64,000 nt of DNA, from assembly GCA_035539215.1 (NCBI GenBank), contig DATLIX010000098.1, positions 62,001 through 126,000 on the forward strand, written 5' to 3'. Positions 50,909 to 59,698 of the stretch are shown here, piece by piece. The translations under genes were made by a program, and so were the position numbers. How positions within the stretch are numbered: the first letter of the stretch is position 1; each line of letters starts with the position of its first letter. Under the pieces are notes generated by a model. The model saw only the letters and a list, made by a program, of their open reading frames with translations. It had not been told where the DNA came from and made no database searches. This stretch comes from Dongia_B sp035539215 (GTDB taxonomy: Bacteria; Pseudomonadota; Alphaproteobacteria; Dongiales; Dongiaceae).

Positions 50909-51847
50909 TTACGCCTGTTCTGTCCAGTTCCGGTACCAGGTCTTGAACAGCTTCAACTGGGTCTCCGCATAGTGCTTCTGGCTGGCGCTCAGTTTGTCCG
51001 ACGGATTGAGCTGGAGCTCGTATTCGGGGCTGCCTTCGAGGACCATGAGATGCTTGTAGAAGAGGACGAGATCGGGCCCCTCGTCGAAGGTGGACAGGAC
51101 CCACAGGGCTTTCTCGAGTTCCAATGCCTTCTGGCGGGCGGCGGCATCGCCGGCCTGAGCCTGTTCGCATAGCGAGACCAGATGCAGGACCTCGCGCGGC
51201 AGGGCATTGCCGATGCCGGTGATCGCCCCGCCGGCACCGCAATTGATGAAGCCATGGAAGACCTGCGTATCGACGCCGACCATGAGGGTGAGGCTCGGAT
51301 CGCGGCCGGTAATATGCTCGGCGGCATAGCTGAGCGAAGCGGCGCCGCCAAATTCCTTGAAGCCGACCAGATGCGGATATTTGTCATTCAGCTTGAAGAA
51401 CAGGTCCGCCTTCGTTTCAAAGCCGTAATAGGGGCTGTTATAGATGACTGAGGGAAGATCGATGCCGGCTTCCAGGATGCCGGCAAAATGGTCGTATTGG
51501 GCGGCCGGCGAAGTGCCGCGCGACAGAACCCGCGGAATGATCATGAGACCGCCGGCGCCGGCCTTCTTGGCATGTGCCGCCAGCTCCGCGGCCTGGCGCG
51601 GATTCTGCGCCCCGGAGCCAACGATGACCGGCACGCCGGCCTTGACCAGCGCCTCCACGCCTTGCTGCCGTTGTTCGATGGTCAGCAGGGGCCAATCACC
51701 CATCGAACCGCAATAGACGACCGCCGACATGCCTTTTTCGATCAGCTCTTTTCCCTTGCGGGCAAGTGCGGCGAGGTCGGGCGTGCGATCGGCTTTGCAG
51801 GGTGTCATCAAGGCTGGAATGCAGCCGCGGAAAATATTTCTAGCCAC
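50909..51847 (-). CDS. Dihydrodipicolinate synthase / N-acetylneuraminate lyase family protein
   Basis: This 312-residue class I aldolase-type protein starts at GTG, preceded by CAGGAG at 7 bases; a longer frame begins 17 codons upstream without SD. FRGCIPALMTPC opens the barrel. VIYNSPYYGFE holds the catalytic Tyr, and LVGFKEFGGAA the Schiff-base Lys (near 166). GSMGDWPLLT replaces the canonical GTTGE pocket, so it is probably not DapA itself but a lyase for another 2-keto acid. Same strand as malate synthase, 137 bases downstream of it. Confidence 0.88.
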   Translation of the reverse strand: MARNIFRGCIPALMTPCKADRTPDLAALARKGKELIEKGMSAVVYCGSMGDWPLLTIEQRQQGVEALVKAGVPVIVGSGAQNPRQAAELAAHAKKAGAGGLMIIPRVLSRGTSPAAQYDHFAGILEAGIDLPSVIYNSPYYGFETKADLFFKLNDKYPHLVGFKEFGGAASLSYAAEHITGRDPSLTLMVGVDTQVFHGFINCGAGGAITGIGNALPREVLHLVSLCEQAQAGDAAARQKALELEKALWVLSTFDEGPDLVLFYKHLMVLEGSPEYELQLNPSDKLSASQKHYAETQLKLFKTWYRNWTEQA

Positions 51848-51984
51848 TTTAGTCTCCTGAGGATGATTTCGGCCCGACCATAACGCCGTCGTCGACAATT
51901 ACAACGGCAGATCGTCGCGCTTTTGCTTGGTGTGCTTTGCATCGGCCACTGCCGATGCCGCGCCAGACATGGGCGACGCCGGCT

Positions 51985-54120
51985 TCAATTGCCTCCCTTG
52001 ACCCGCAAACGGGCGGCATGGAGCAGCGGCTCGGTATAGCCATTGGGCTGAACGCGGCCCTTGAAGACCAGGTCGCATGCCGTCTGGAAGGCAATCGACA
52101 GATCGAAATCCGGCGCCATCGGCTTGTAGGCCGGGTCTCCCGCATTCTGCTTGTCGACCACGGCTGCCATGCGGTGCATGGTCGCCATTACTTGCTCGCG
52201 CGTGCAGATGCCATGATGCAGCCAGTTGGCGATATGCTGCGACGAAATCCGCAGGGTGGCACGGTCCTCCATCAACCCCACATTATTGATATCCGGCACC
52301 TTGGAGCAGCCGATGCCCTGATCGATCCAGCGCACCACATAGCCCAGGATTCCTTGGGCGTTGTTCTCCACCTCACGCAGGATCTGCGCCTCGCTCCATT
52401 TGCGGAAGGCAGCGACGGGAATGTCGAGGATTGCATCGACATAAGCGCGGCGTCCGCCGGCAGCGAGCTTCTTCTGCACGGCAAAGACGTCGATCTTGTG
52501 ATAATGCAGCGCGTGCAGGGTTGCCGCGGTGGGCGAGGGCACCCAGGCGCAATTGGCGCCCGCTTTCGGATGCTCGATCTTTTGCTCCAGCATGGCCGCC
52601 ATCATGTCGGGTGCGGCCCACATCCCCTTGCCGATCTGCGCCTTGCCGGAGAGGCCGCATTCGAGGCCGATATCGACATTGAGATTCTCGTAAGCCGTGA
52701 TCCAGCCCTTGCGTTTGATGAAATCCTTGCGCGAGAAGGGACCCGCTTCCATTGACGTATGGATCTCGTCGCCGGTGCGGTCGAGGAATCCGGTATTGAT
52801 GAAGGCTACCCGATGCTTGGCGGCACGGATGCATTCCTTGAGGTTGACCGAGGTGCGGCGCTCCTCGTCCATGATGCCAAGCTTTACCGTGTAGCGCGGC
52901 AAACCCAGGATCTGTTCGACACGGGTGAAGGTCTCGTCGGCGAAGGCGACTTCCTCGGGCCCATGCATCTTCGGCTTCACGACATAGACCGACCCGCTCA
53001 CGGAATTGCGCAGGCCATCGGTCTTCCTGAGGTCATATAAGGCGATCAGGGTGGTGACCATCGCATCCATCAGACCCTCGGGGATCTCATGCCCGTCCTT
53101 GTCGAGGATGGCCGGCGTGGTCATGAGGTGGCCGACATTGCGCACCCAAAGCAGTGCGCGCCCCTTCAACGTCACTGTCTTTCCATCGGGGCCGGTGAAG
53201 CCGCGATCGGGGTGGAGTTGCCGGACGAAGGTTTTGCCACCCTTCTCGACCTCGGCCGACAGATCTCCTTTCATGAGGCCGAGCCAATTGGCATAGGCCT
53301 GGACCTTGTCTTCCGCATCGACACAGGCAACCGAATCCTCGCAATCCATGATCGCCGTCACCGCGCTCTCGATCACGACATCGGCGAGCAGCGCCTGGTC
53401 GCGGCTGCCGATCGGGTGGGCGCGGTCAAAGACCAGTTCGACATGCAGGCCGTTATTGCGCAGCAGAACCGCATCCGGCGCTTTCGGATTGCCGCGATAG
53501 CCGACGAATTTTTCCGGCTGCAGCAGCGGCATGTCGTCGACCAGCAAGGCGCCATCCTTGACCTGATAGCGCCGGACATCGGCATGGCTCGCGCCTTCGA
53601 TGGGAAAGGCCTCATCCAGGAAGACGCGCGTCCGCGCCACCACGCGTGCGCCGCGCCCGCGGTCATAGCCGCCGGTGGGGACGGGGGCTCCCATGGCGTC
53701 GGTGCCGTAGAAGCAGTCATAGAGGCTGCCCCAGCGGGCATTGGCGGCATTGAGGGCGTAGCGGGCATTGGTCACCGGCACGACCAGCTGGGGGCCGGCG
53801 ATGGCGGCGATCTCTGGATCGACATTCGCGGTTTCAATTTTGAAATCCGGGCCTTCCGGCAACAGATAGCCGATCTCGGACAGGAAGTCCTTTTGTGCCG
53901 CGATGCTGGCGCCGGGATTGGCCTTGTGCCAGGCATCGATCTGCGCCTGCAACGCATCGCGCCTGGCCAGCAGCGCGCGATTCTTCGGCGCCAGATCGTG
54001 GATCAAACTTGAGAAACCTTGCCAGAAAGCCTCGCCCGTCACACCTATTCCGGGCAAGACTCCGTGCATGATGAAATCGTCAAGATGCGGATCGACCCTG
54101 AGGTCGTGGCGATGGATCAT
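51985..54120 (-). CDS. glcB: Malate synthase G
   Basis: This 711-residue enzyme condenses glyoxylate with acetyl-CoA to give malate, in the cytoplasm, for C2 growth. The length is normal for isoform G (about 720), far longer than isoform A. AIMDCEDSVACVDAEDKV, HTSMEAGPFSRKDFI and GANCAWVPSPTAATLHALHYH are hallmark blocks; the last surrounds the catalytic Asp/His region. ATG at 54120 follows AGGCGGG; 20 extra codons upstream are not conserved. No glycolate genes are adjacent. Confidence 0.97.
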   Translation of the reverse strand: MIHRHDLRVDPHLDDFIMHGVLPGIGVTGEAFWQGFSSLIHDLAPKNRALLARRDALQAQIDAWHKANPGASIAAQKDFLSEIGYLLPEGPDFKIETANVDPEIAAIAGPQLVVPVTNARYALNAANARWGSLYDCFYGTDAMGAPVPTGGYDRGRGARVVARTRVFLDEAFPIEGASHADVRRYQVKDGALLVDDMPLLQPEKFVGYRGNPKAPDAVLLRNNGLHVELVFDRAHPIGSRDQALLADVVIESAVTAIMDCEDSVACVDAEDKVQAYANWLGLMKGDLSAEVEKGGKTFVRQLHPDRGFTGPDGKTVTLKGRALLWVRNVGHLMTTPAILDKDGHEIPEGLMDAMVTTLIALYDLRKTDGLRNSVSGSVYVVKPKMHGPEEVAFADETFTRVEQILGLPRYTVKLGIMDEERRTSVNLKECIRAAKHRVAFINTGFLDRTGDEIHTSMEAGPFSRKDFIKRKGWITAYENLNVDIGLECGLSGKAQIGKGMWAAPDMMAAMLEQKIEHPKAGANCAWVPSPTAATLHALHYHKIDVFAVQKKLAAGGRRAYVDAILDIPVAAFRKWSEAQILREVENNAQGILGYVVRWIDQGIGCSKVPDINNVGLMEDRATLRISSQHIANWLHHGICTREQVMATMHRMAAVVDKQNAGDPAYKPMAPDFDLSIAFQTACDLVFKGRVQPNGYTEPLLHAARLRVKGGN

Positions 54121-54596
54121 CTTTACCCGCCTGTCGTTGGGACATTGAATTTTTCGGCGCCGGCAAACTGCCGAGAGCATGGCTTACGCTGTCGTCGAGT
54201 TTATGGGGCGTTGTTTTCGAACTGCAAGTGTCCATTGAACATTCTCGCCGCCAAGCCACATCCCATCGGCCCTCCTCTGCGGTGCGGCCTTCGCCCGTGG
54301 TACGCGCCGCACCGGCAGCCATGTGCTTTAGAACTGCACATCACCGGAAATGCCATGCGGGATCCGGAAGCAGACGGGAAGCTCCCGCGATCCGCCGAAA
54401 CAATCTAAACGTATGGGTTGATCTTGTGCGGGTGAAATTTCTCGTTCTGGACTCATTGTCCCGCATCATGCAGCCTTAGGATGAGGCAGTTCGGTTGGGA
54501 GGCTCGCGGCTGTTGCTCGGTCGCATCCCTGACGTGCCCCCAAGTCGCGTCAGGGATGCGCTCCGCCTTCCCGCAAAGGGCCGGATGCATCGCACC
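54121..54596. other. Gene-free region upstream of malate synthase
   Basis: These 476 bases hold a probable glcB promoter on the minus strand: TTGCAG (54227-54222) and CATAAA (54205-54200), 16 bases apart. A strong hairpin lies at 54522-54560. No gene is supported. Confidence 0.35.
54522..54560 (-). terminator. Hairpin downstream of the small membrane protein gene
   Basis: CGCATCCCTGACG (54522-54534) and CGTCAGGGATGCG (54548-54560) form a perfect 13-bp stem with a 13-base loop. It is 36 bases beyond the stop of the minus-strand gene at 54597. There is no T-run. Confidence 0.55.
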
Positions 54597-54926
54597 TCAA
54601 GCCAGCAAGCGCCAGATAAGAACCGCGATGCCGATCACCATCGCCCAGGCCAGGATGGCATAGGGCAATACCGAGCGGACGCCTCGCCAGAAGCCGGGAT
54701 CGACCGAGGGGATGTCATGGCAGCGCATCGCTTCGGCGACGGCCGCTTCCAACGTATCGTGGGTGCCGCTGGTCCAGCTTCTGTGCTGGGCCACGTCGGT
54801 GAGCGTGCAGAGATATTTCCGGCGCGTTCCATCGTGCCAGGACTTTATGCTGGCCGTCAGCTCGTCCGGTATGATTGCCAGGCCGTTCATCGAAACAGCA
54901 TCGGATATGCGGGAAATGCCGTTCAT
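54597..54926 (-). CDS. Hypothetical protein with C-terminal membrane helix
   Basis: This 109-residue protein is soluble for about 85 residues (GLAIIPDELTASIKSWHDG, RKYLCTLTDVAQHRSWTSG, TLEAAVAEAMRCHDIP). It ends in one helix, VLPYAILAWAMVIGIAVLIW, followed by RLLA, so it is a C-tail-anchored protein. I do not recognise a family. The ATG at 54926 has GGGGGG at good spacing; ATG 54938 is an alternative. It is divergent from the EPS operon and shares the AT-rich control region with it. Confidence 0.65.
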   Translation of the reverse strand: MNGISRISDAVSMNGLAIIPDELTASIKSWHDGTRRKYLCTLTDVAQHRSWTSGTHDTLEAAVAEAMRCHDIPSVDPGFWRGVRSVLPYAILAWAMVIGIAVLIWRLLA

Positions 54927-54989
54927 TTCGCCCCCCATCCGTCCCCGGAGGCACTATACACAGCTTTTACGGGATCGATGGGGGGATTT

Positions 54990-55060
54990 GTCTATTGCTA
55001 CGTAAATACCTAAACTAAATATAAAGATTGATACATATATGTGTGACAAAATGCGGCCAT
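54990..55060. promoter_or_regulatory. AT-rich control region before the EPS operon
   Basis: About 70 bases are markedly AT-rich in an otherwise GC-rich window, with a run of TAAATACC, TAAACTAAATATAAAG and the perfect palindrome ACATATATGT (55033-55042). Such patches are typical targets of MucR/Ros-type zinc-finger repressors, which control EPS genes in alphaproteobacteria (inference). It lies between the divergent tail-anchored gene and the EPS operon. Confidence 0.5.
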
Positions 55061-55225
55061 GGGTCATTGAGCCTGCCGTTCTTTCACTTTAGAAAATCAA
55101 ACGGAACTCCAAAGTCGAAGTCGGCCGGCTGCCAAAGCCGGTGAGTAATGGGGGAGGCCACAATCCTACCGGGAGAGAGAAGGCGGAAATGCCGGCTCTT
55201 CCGGATCATGCAGGAGGCCTTTGTT

Positions 55226-56692
55226 GTGATGCTTGATGGTCCGTCCCACTCGCGACGCTTCGTGTCGCGCGCGCATCTGGGCTTTGCCCGATTTGCCCTG
55301 GTGGCAGCAGATCTATGCGCGCTCGCTTTGGCCAATCTTGCGGCGCATGCGCTGCTTCCGGCGTTCGATGCCAGAACCACCGGCGGGGCCGGCCTGCTGC
55401 CGCTGTCGATCATGATCATCCTCTATGCCCATGCGAAACTGCCGTATCTGCAGGGCCAGCCGGATGACGTCATGAGCCGCCGGCAATCCATCCTGGCGCC
55501 GGCGCTCACGGTCGGCTTTTCCATCGCAATCGCCTTGAGCCTCAACAGCGCGGTGCACCTGATCATCCGCAGCTATGACCCGGCGAGAGTGAGCGTGGCC
55601 TTTGCCGCGGTCTGGGCATTGTCCGCCGGCATGACCGCGGCGTTTTTCCGGCTGGTCGGCTGGTTCGCGCTGGTCAACCTGCGCGGCATCAAGAGCCTGC
55701 AGACGCGGGTGGCGATCGTTGGCGCGGGGCCGATCGGCACGCAGCTGGTGCAGGTCATCAACCAGCATTTCACCGGCCATCTGCGGATCGTCGGTATCTA
55801 TGACGAGCGGATGACGCGGGTGCCTGAAGAGGTCGAGGGCTTTCGCGTCGACAGCATGGCAGCACTTGTCGAAACGGCGCGACAGAACGGCATCGACAAG
55901 ATCCTCGTCGCCTTGCCGCTCAGCGCCGAAGAGCGGCTGCTGGCGCTGCTGCAGCGCCTGAAAACCCTGCCGATCGATGTAGCGCTGATTCCCGACAATC
56001 TCGGCCTGCGCCTGATGGGAAACAGCGATCTGTCGAAGCAGGGGCTGGACCGTGTTCTCCTCAACATCCTGCACCGCCCGCTGTCGGCCGAGGATCTCGC
56101 GCTCAAGCGGGCTTTCGATATCTTCGCCAGCGCCGCGCTGCTGCTGCTGTTTGCGCCGATCATGCTGGTGATCGCCCTTGCCATCATCGCCACCAGCCCC
56201 GGCCCGGTCTTCTTTCGCCAGCCGCGCGCCGGTCTCTACGACAACATCATCCATGTCCTCAAGTTCAGGACGATGTACGTCAACCAGACGGACCTGCATG
56301 CGCGGCAGCAGACCCGCCGCAACGATCCGCGCATCACCAAGATCGGCCATTTCCTGAGAAAGACCAGCATTGACGAACTGCCGCAGCTGATCAACGTGCT
56401 GCGCGGGGAAATGTCGCTGGTGGGGCCGCGGCCGCATGCGACGGGAATGCAGATCGACGGCCGCCTGTGCCACGAGATTCTGCGCGAATATGCCCAGCGG
56501 CACAGAGTGAAACCGGGCATTACCGGCTGGGCGCAGGTCTGCGGCCTGCGCGGCGCAGTGGATGATCCGGCGGTGCTGACCGAGCGGATCGAGCGCGACA
56601 TCTACTACATCGACAACTGGAGTCTCTGGTTCGATATCAAGATTCTGCTGCTTACCCTGCCGGAAATGATCCGGTCCAGGAATGCCTTCTAG
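55226..56692 (+). CDS. Initiating polyprenyl-phosphate glycosylphosphotransferase (WcaJ/ExoY type)
   Basis: This 488-residue membrane enzyme starts EPS synthesis by moving a sugar-1-phosphate to undecaprenyl phosphate. Four N-terminal helices precede a CoA-binding-like fold (VAIVGAGPIGTQLVQVI near 170). The sugar-transferase domain follows a strong helix: LKFRTMYVNQ, TSIDELPQLINVLRGEMSL and VGPRPH, then GITGWAQVCGLRG. I choose GTG 55226 because a perfect AGGAGG lies 8 bases before it; ATGs at 55148, 55208 and 55229 are in frame. First gene of the EPS run. Confidence 0.92.
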   Translation: MMLDGPSHSRRFVSRAHLGFARFALVAADLCALALANLAAHALLPAFDARTTGGAGLLPLSIMIILYAHAKLPYLQGQPDDVMSRRQSILAPALTVGFSIAIALSLNSAVHLIIRSYDPARVSVAFAAVWALSAGMTAAFFRLVGWFALVNLRGIKSLQTRVAIVGAGPIGTQLVQVINQHFTGHLRIVGIYDERMTRVPEEVEGFRVDSMAALVETARQNGIDKILVALPLSAEERLLALLQRLKTLPIDVALIPDNLGLRLMGNSDLSKQGLDRVLLNILHRPLSAEDLALKRAFDIFASAALLLLFAPIMLVIALAIIATSPGPVFFRQPRAGLYDNIIHVLKFRTMYVNQTDLHARQQTRRNDPRITKIGHFLRKTSIDELPQLINVLRGEMSLVGPRPHATGMQIDGRLCHEILREYAQRHRVKPGITGWAQVCGLRGAVDDPAVLTERIERDIYYIDNWSLWFDIKILLLTLPEMIRSRNAF

Positions 56693-56755
56693 GCGGCGCG
56701 TGACGGGGGAACATGGCGTGTCGTCCGACCGGACCGACCGCTTCAGGGGATTGCA

Positions 56756-58159
56756 GTGTCGATCAGCAGAAAAGAACACCAGCGACAAACAGAACATCGG
56801 GGGTATTGGGGAAGCCGCCGCGGCAGTCGCAGCGGCATGCCGCCCATCCTGGCGCAAGGCGCAAGCAGGCTGCATCCCGCCGTCCTGTGCGCCGGCGCAG
56901 CGCGCATATCCGGACTGACCGCCCTTATGCTGACTGCCACGGTTGCGCAGGGCCTGGCGCAGGATGCCGCGATGGTCGTGCCCGTGCCTGAATTCATCAC
57001 CGGTGAAAGCGTCATGCAGCGTTTCGACCGTCTGCACCGCCCTGAAGGCTTTCAGCTGGGTTCGTTCCAGCTGAATGCGCGCCTCGACCTCTCGCTCGGC
57101 TATGGCACGAACATTTATGACTCGCACGATCATGCGCAGGATGACGGCTATGCGGTGACAGGTCTCGGCTTCAGCGCCGTTTCGGCGCAGCCCGACGAGG
57201 CGCTCGATGTCGATGGTCTTATCAACCGCACGACATATTTTTCGCAATCATCCAACAATGAGTGGAGCGGGCGCATTCTCGCCGGCGGCTGGAAGGATGT
57301 CGGCGACAATCTGCGTGTCAACGGCAATGCCATGGTCGCGCGCGAAGTCGAGCGGCGAGACGACCCGCAATCAAGCCCGCAGACCGAGCCGGTTCTCTAC
57401 TGGCATTACAAGGCCGGGGCCGGCGTCGAGACGCAAAACGCCATCATCACGCTGAGCGGCGGGGTAGCTTTCGATCGCGTCGATTACGACAACGTGAACA
57501 GCACCAGCGGCGATATCAGTCTCAGCGAACGCAACATGAATGAGATCGATGCCACGACCCGCGCGAGCTATAACATCGACACCGATCGGATCATCTATCT
57601 CGAAACCGTCGGCAATGTCCGCCTGCCGGATGACCGCTATGACAGCAACGGGCTGCGCCGGCAATCCGCCGGTGTGGTGTCGTCGCTTGGCGCCAACTAT
57701 GCGGTCTCGCCGGCGCTGCGTTTCGTGACCGAGCTCGGCTACCGGCATCAGGCCTATGTCGATTCACAGGTCGCGAATATCGACGGCCCGCGGGCGATCG
57801 CGCAGGCGGTCTGGACGCCTCTGCTGACCACCGAGATCACTGCGCAATTCGCGCACGACTATTATGAAAGTTTCGATGGGGCGACCCCCGGCTATTGGCT
57901 GGATAGCGCCGCCCTGACCCTCACGCAGGAGCTCAACCGCGATCTGGTGCTGGTGGCGCAGGGCAGCACCGGCTATCGCAACTTCGTCGATAGCAGCCGC
58001 TACGAGCATGTCTATACGTTTCAGGCGGGGATGCGCTGGAACGTGACCACGGGTCTGGTCGTCGGCCTGGACAACACTTTCGAATATCAGACGGCGCGCG
58101 CCACCCAGGGGAAGTTCGATTCGAACGTTACCCTGCTGCACGTGACCAAGACGTTTTAG
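56756..58159 (+). CDS. Outer-membrane beta-barrel protein of the EPS locus
   Basis: This 467-residue protein starts at GTG after AGGGGA. It has a long N-terminus, then a signal-like segment (LTALMLTATVAQGLA, cleavage near 68). The remainder is composed of alternating short strands with aromatic ends and ends in Phe (LLHVTKTF), as outer-membrane barrels do. It resembles the putative beta-barrel porin-2 group that accompanies EPS clusters. Likely role: EPS secretion across the outer membrane or anchoring. Neighbours are the initiating transferase and the Wza-like protein 13 bases away. Confidence 0.8.
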   Translation: MSISRKEHQRQTEHRGYWGSRRGSRSGMPPILAQGASRLHPAVLCAGAARISGLTALMLTATVAQGLAQDAAMVVPVPEFITGESVMQRFDRLHRPEGFQLGSFQLNARLDLSLGYGTNIYDSHDHAQDDGYAVTGLGFSAVSAQPDEALDVDGLINRTTYFSQSSNNEWSGRILAGGWKDVGDNLRVNGNAMVAREVERRDDPQSSPQTEPVLYWHYKAGAGVETQNAIITLSGGVAFDRVDYDNVNSTSGDISLSERNMNEIDATTRASYNIDTDRIIYLETVGNVRLPDDRYDSNGLRRQSAGVVSSLGANYAVSPALRFVTELGYRHQAYVDSQVANIDGPRAIAQAVWTPLLTTEITAQFAHDYYESFDGATPGYWLDSAALTLTQELNRDLVLVAQGSTGYRNFVDSSRYEHVYTFQAGMRWNVTTGLVVGLDNTFEYQTARATQGKFDSNVTLLHVTKTF

Positions 58160-58172
58160 GAGATCGCGTCAA

Positions 58173-58760
58173 ATGCACGTTTTAACGACTTTGTTTGCAG
58201 TCACCGGATATGCGCGGCGGTTGCCGCAGCTGCTGGTCGCCGCTCTCCTCTCGGTCGCGCTGGCTGCCTGCACGCCGACGCCGGATCTGGTTGCCGGCAC
58301 GCCGCATGAATACACGCTGGGGCCTGGTGACAAGGTCCAGCTCGCCGTCTATGGCCAGGCGGAGCTCTCCGGCCAGTTCACCCTGGATGCCAGCGCCAGT
58401 GTCTCTCTGCCGAAAGCAGGCGTGGTGCAGCTGGGTGGGAAGACCCTGCGCGAGGCTGAACAGCTGATTGCCCAGCGCCTGACGGTCGAACTGAAGTCGC
58501 CGGAAGTCAGCCTCAATATCATCGAATACCGTCCCGTCTATGTGATGGGCGAGGTGCAACGGCCGGGCCAGTTCCCCTTCGTACCGGGGATGACCGTTCT
58601 GAATGCGGTGGCCCTGGCCAGCGGCTATAAGGAACGGGCCGATCCCGCGCGTATCACCATCGTTCGCGCGAGCGATCCCGACCGGGTGGCACGCAAGGCG
58701 AACGAGGCGACGTCGCTGGAGCCGGGCGATACCGTGAACGTGCTGCAGCGTTGGTTCTGA
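58173..58760 (+). CDS. Polysaccharide export lipoprotein (Wza-like, short)
   Basis: This 195-residue lipoprotein has the signal LLVAALLSVALAAC with lipobox cysteine near 33. YTLGPGDKVQLAVYGQAELS opens the poly_export domain (SLPKAGVVQLGGKTLREAE). An SLBB domain follows: VYVMGEVQRPGQFPF and LNAVALASGYKERAD. It lacks the long C-terminal part of Wza, as do ExoF-type short versions. It forms the periplasmic and outer-membrane channel entry for EPS. Confidence 0.92.
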   Translation: MHVLTTLFAVTGYARRLPQLLVAALLSVALAACTPTPDLVAGTPHEYTLGPGDKVQLAVYGQAELSGQFTLDASASVSLPKAGVVQLGGKTLREAEQLIAQRLTVELKSPEVSLNIIEYRPVYVMGEVQRPGQFPFVPGMTVLNAVALASGYKERADPARITIVRASDPDRVARKANEATSLEPGDTVNVLQRWF

Positions 58761-58814
58761 TCAAGACGGATTGGTTTGCGGCGGAATATGCGCGACGTGG
58801 AGACTGGAGGAACT

Positions 58815-59609
58815 ATGCCTGACAATCGTACGACAGTTCGACTGGAACTGAGCGCTGCCGCCGATGCGCCGGCGCATGAGCTTGCCAGGCATGAACAGGA
58901 ATCCGGCCACACCGCCGGCCTCCTCATCGAGGCCACCGATAAAAGGCGCCTGAAGCCCCTGCGGCTGAAGGAGCCGGCTTCCCCGGCCAGGGACCGGTCG
59001 CCATTCCAGCTGGACCCGGATCTCATCACGCTGTTCTATACCGTCGATGCGATGAAATCCGACGACGAGCCCTATGTCCTGCAGTTCCTCTCGGCGACAT
59101 CCGGCGAGGGAACGACGACCATCGCCTGGGGCTTCGCCATCGCCGCTTCCCTGGAACGCAATCAAGCGGTCCTCGTCATCGACTGCAGCGGCGGCGAGGC
59201 GGCCGGCCAGCCGCTGTCCCTGCTCGACGCCGTGAACGGCGACGGCATGATCGAGAATGCCATCGAGCATGTGCCGCAGATGAAGCGTCTGTTCCGTGCG
59301 CGCCTGTGTTCCAGCGCCAATCCGTTGCTGGAGATCGACGGCGCCGACCTGCGGAACCTGCTGGCGATCCTGAAGGAAAACTTTCCCGTGGTGGTTCTGG
59401 ACTGCCCGGCGGCAAGCGCGGTCAGCGATTCACTGGCGATCAGCCGCTATTGCGACGCGACGGCCCTGGTCGTGCGCGCCGATCATGCTCGGCGTGAGGT
59501 GATCGATTGGGCGAAGCAGAGCATCGAGCGGTTTGGCGGGCAGGTCATCGGCGCCATCTTCAATGATCGCAAAAAATACATTCCCGACTGGCTGTACCGC
59601 CGGCTGTGA
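58815..59609 (+). CDS. CpsD/Wzc-like P-loop protein with altered Walker A
   Basis: This 264-residue protein starts after GGAGGAACT. It has the tyrosine-kinase (CpsD/BY-kinase) fold: FLSATSGEGTTTIAWGFA at the P-loop (residues 92-109), Walker A' LVIDC near 120 and VVVLDCPAASAVSD near 204. In the P-loop the invariant lysine is Thr100 (GEGTTT instead of GEGKTT). No C-terminal tyrosine cluster (ends WLYRRL) and no membrane helix or Wzz part. It probably regulates EPS polymerisation as a non-catalytic or divergent ATP-binding subunit. Confidence 0.85.
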   Translation: MPDNRTTVRLELSAAADAPAHELARHEQESGHTAGLLIEATDKRRLKPLRLKEPASPARDRSPFQLDPDLITLFYTVDAMKSDDEPYVLQFLSATSGEGTTTIAWGFAIAASLERNQAVLVIDCSGGEAAGQPLSLLDAVNGDGMIENAIEHVPQMKRLFRARLCSSANPLLEIDGADLRNLLAILKENFPVVVLDCPAASAVSDSLAISRYCDATALVVRADHARREVIDWAKQSIERFGGQVIGAIFNDRKKYIPDWLYRRL

Positions 59610-59698
59610 CCGCGGCGGCGTTCGTTAAACGATGATCGCTGACGGGCCGTGCCGGTTGAAACGTCCGATCCGGCGGCAGGAAATCAAGGAGTGAACCC

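Noticed and set aside
50909..51847. Calling the lyase dapA
   Set aside because: The substrate-pocket GTTGE block is replaced by GSMGD, so lysine-pathway activity is unlikely.
55313..57247. 644-codon minus-strand frame
   Set aside because: Opposite the phosphoglycosyltransferase and barrel genes, which have clear motifs and ribosome-binding sites.
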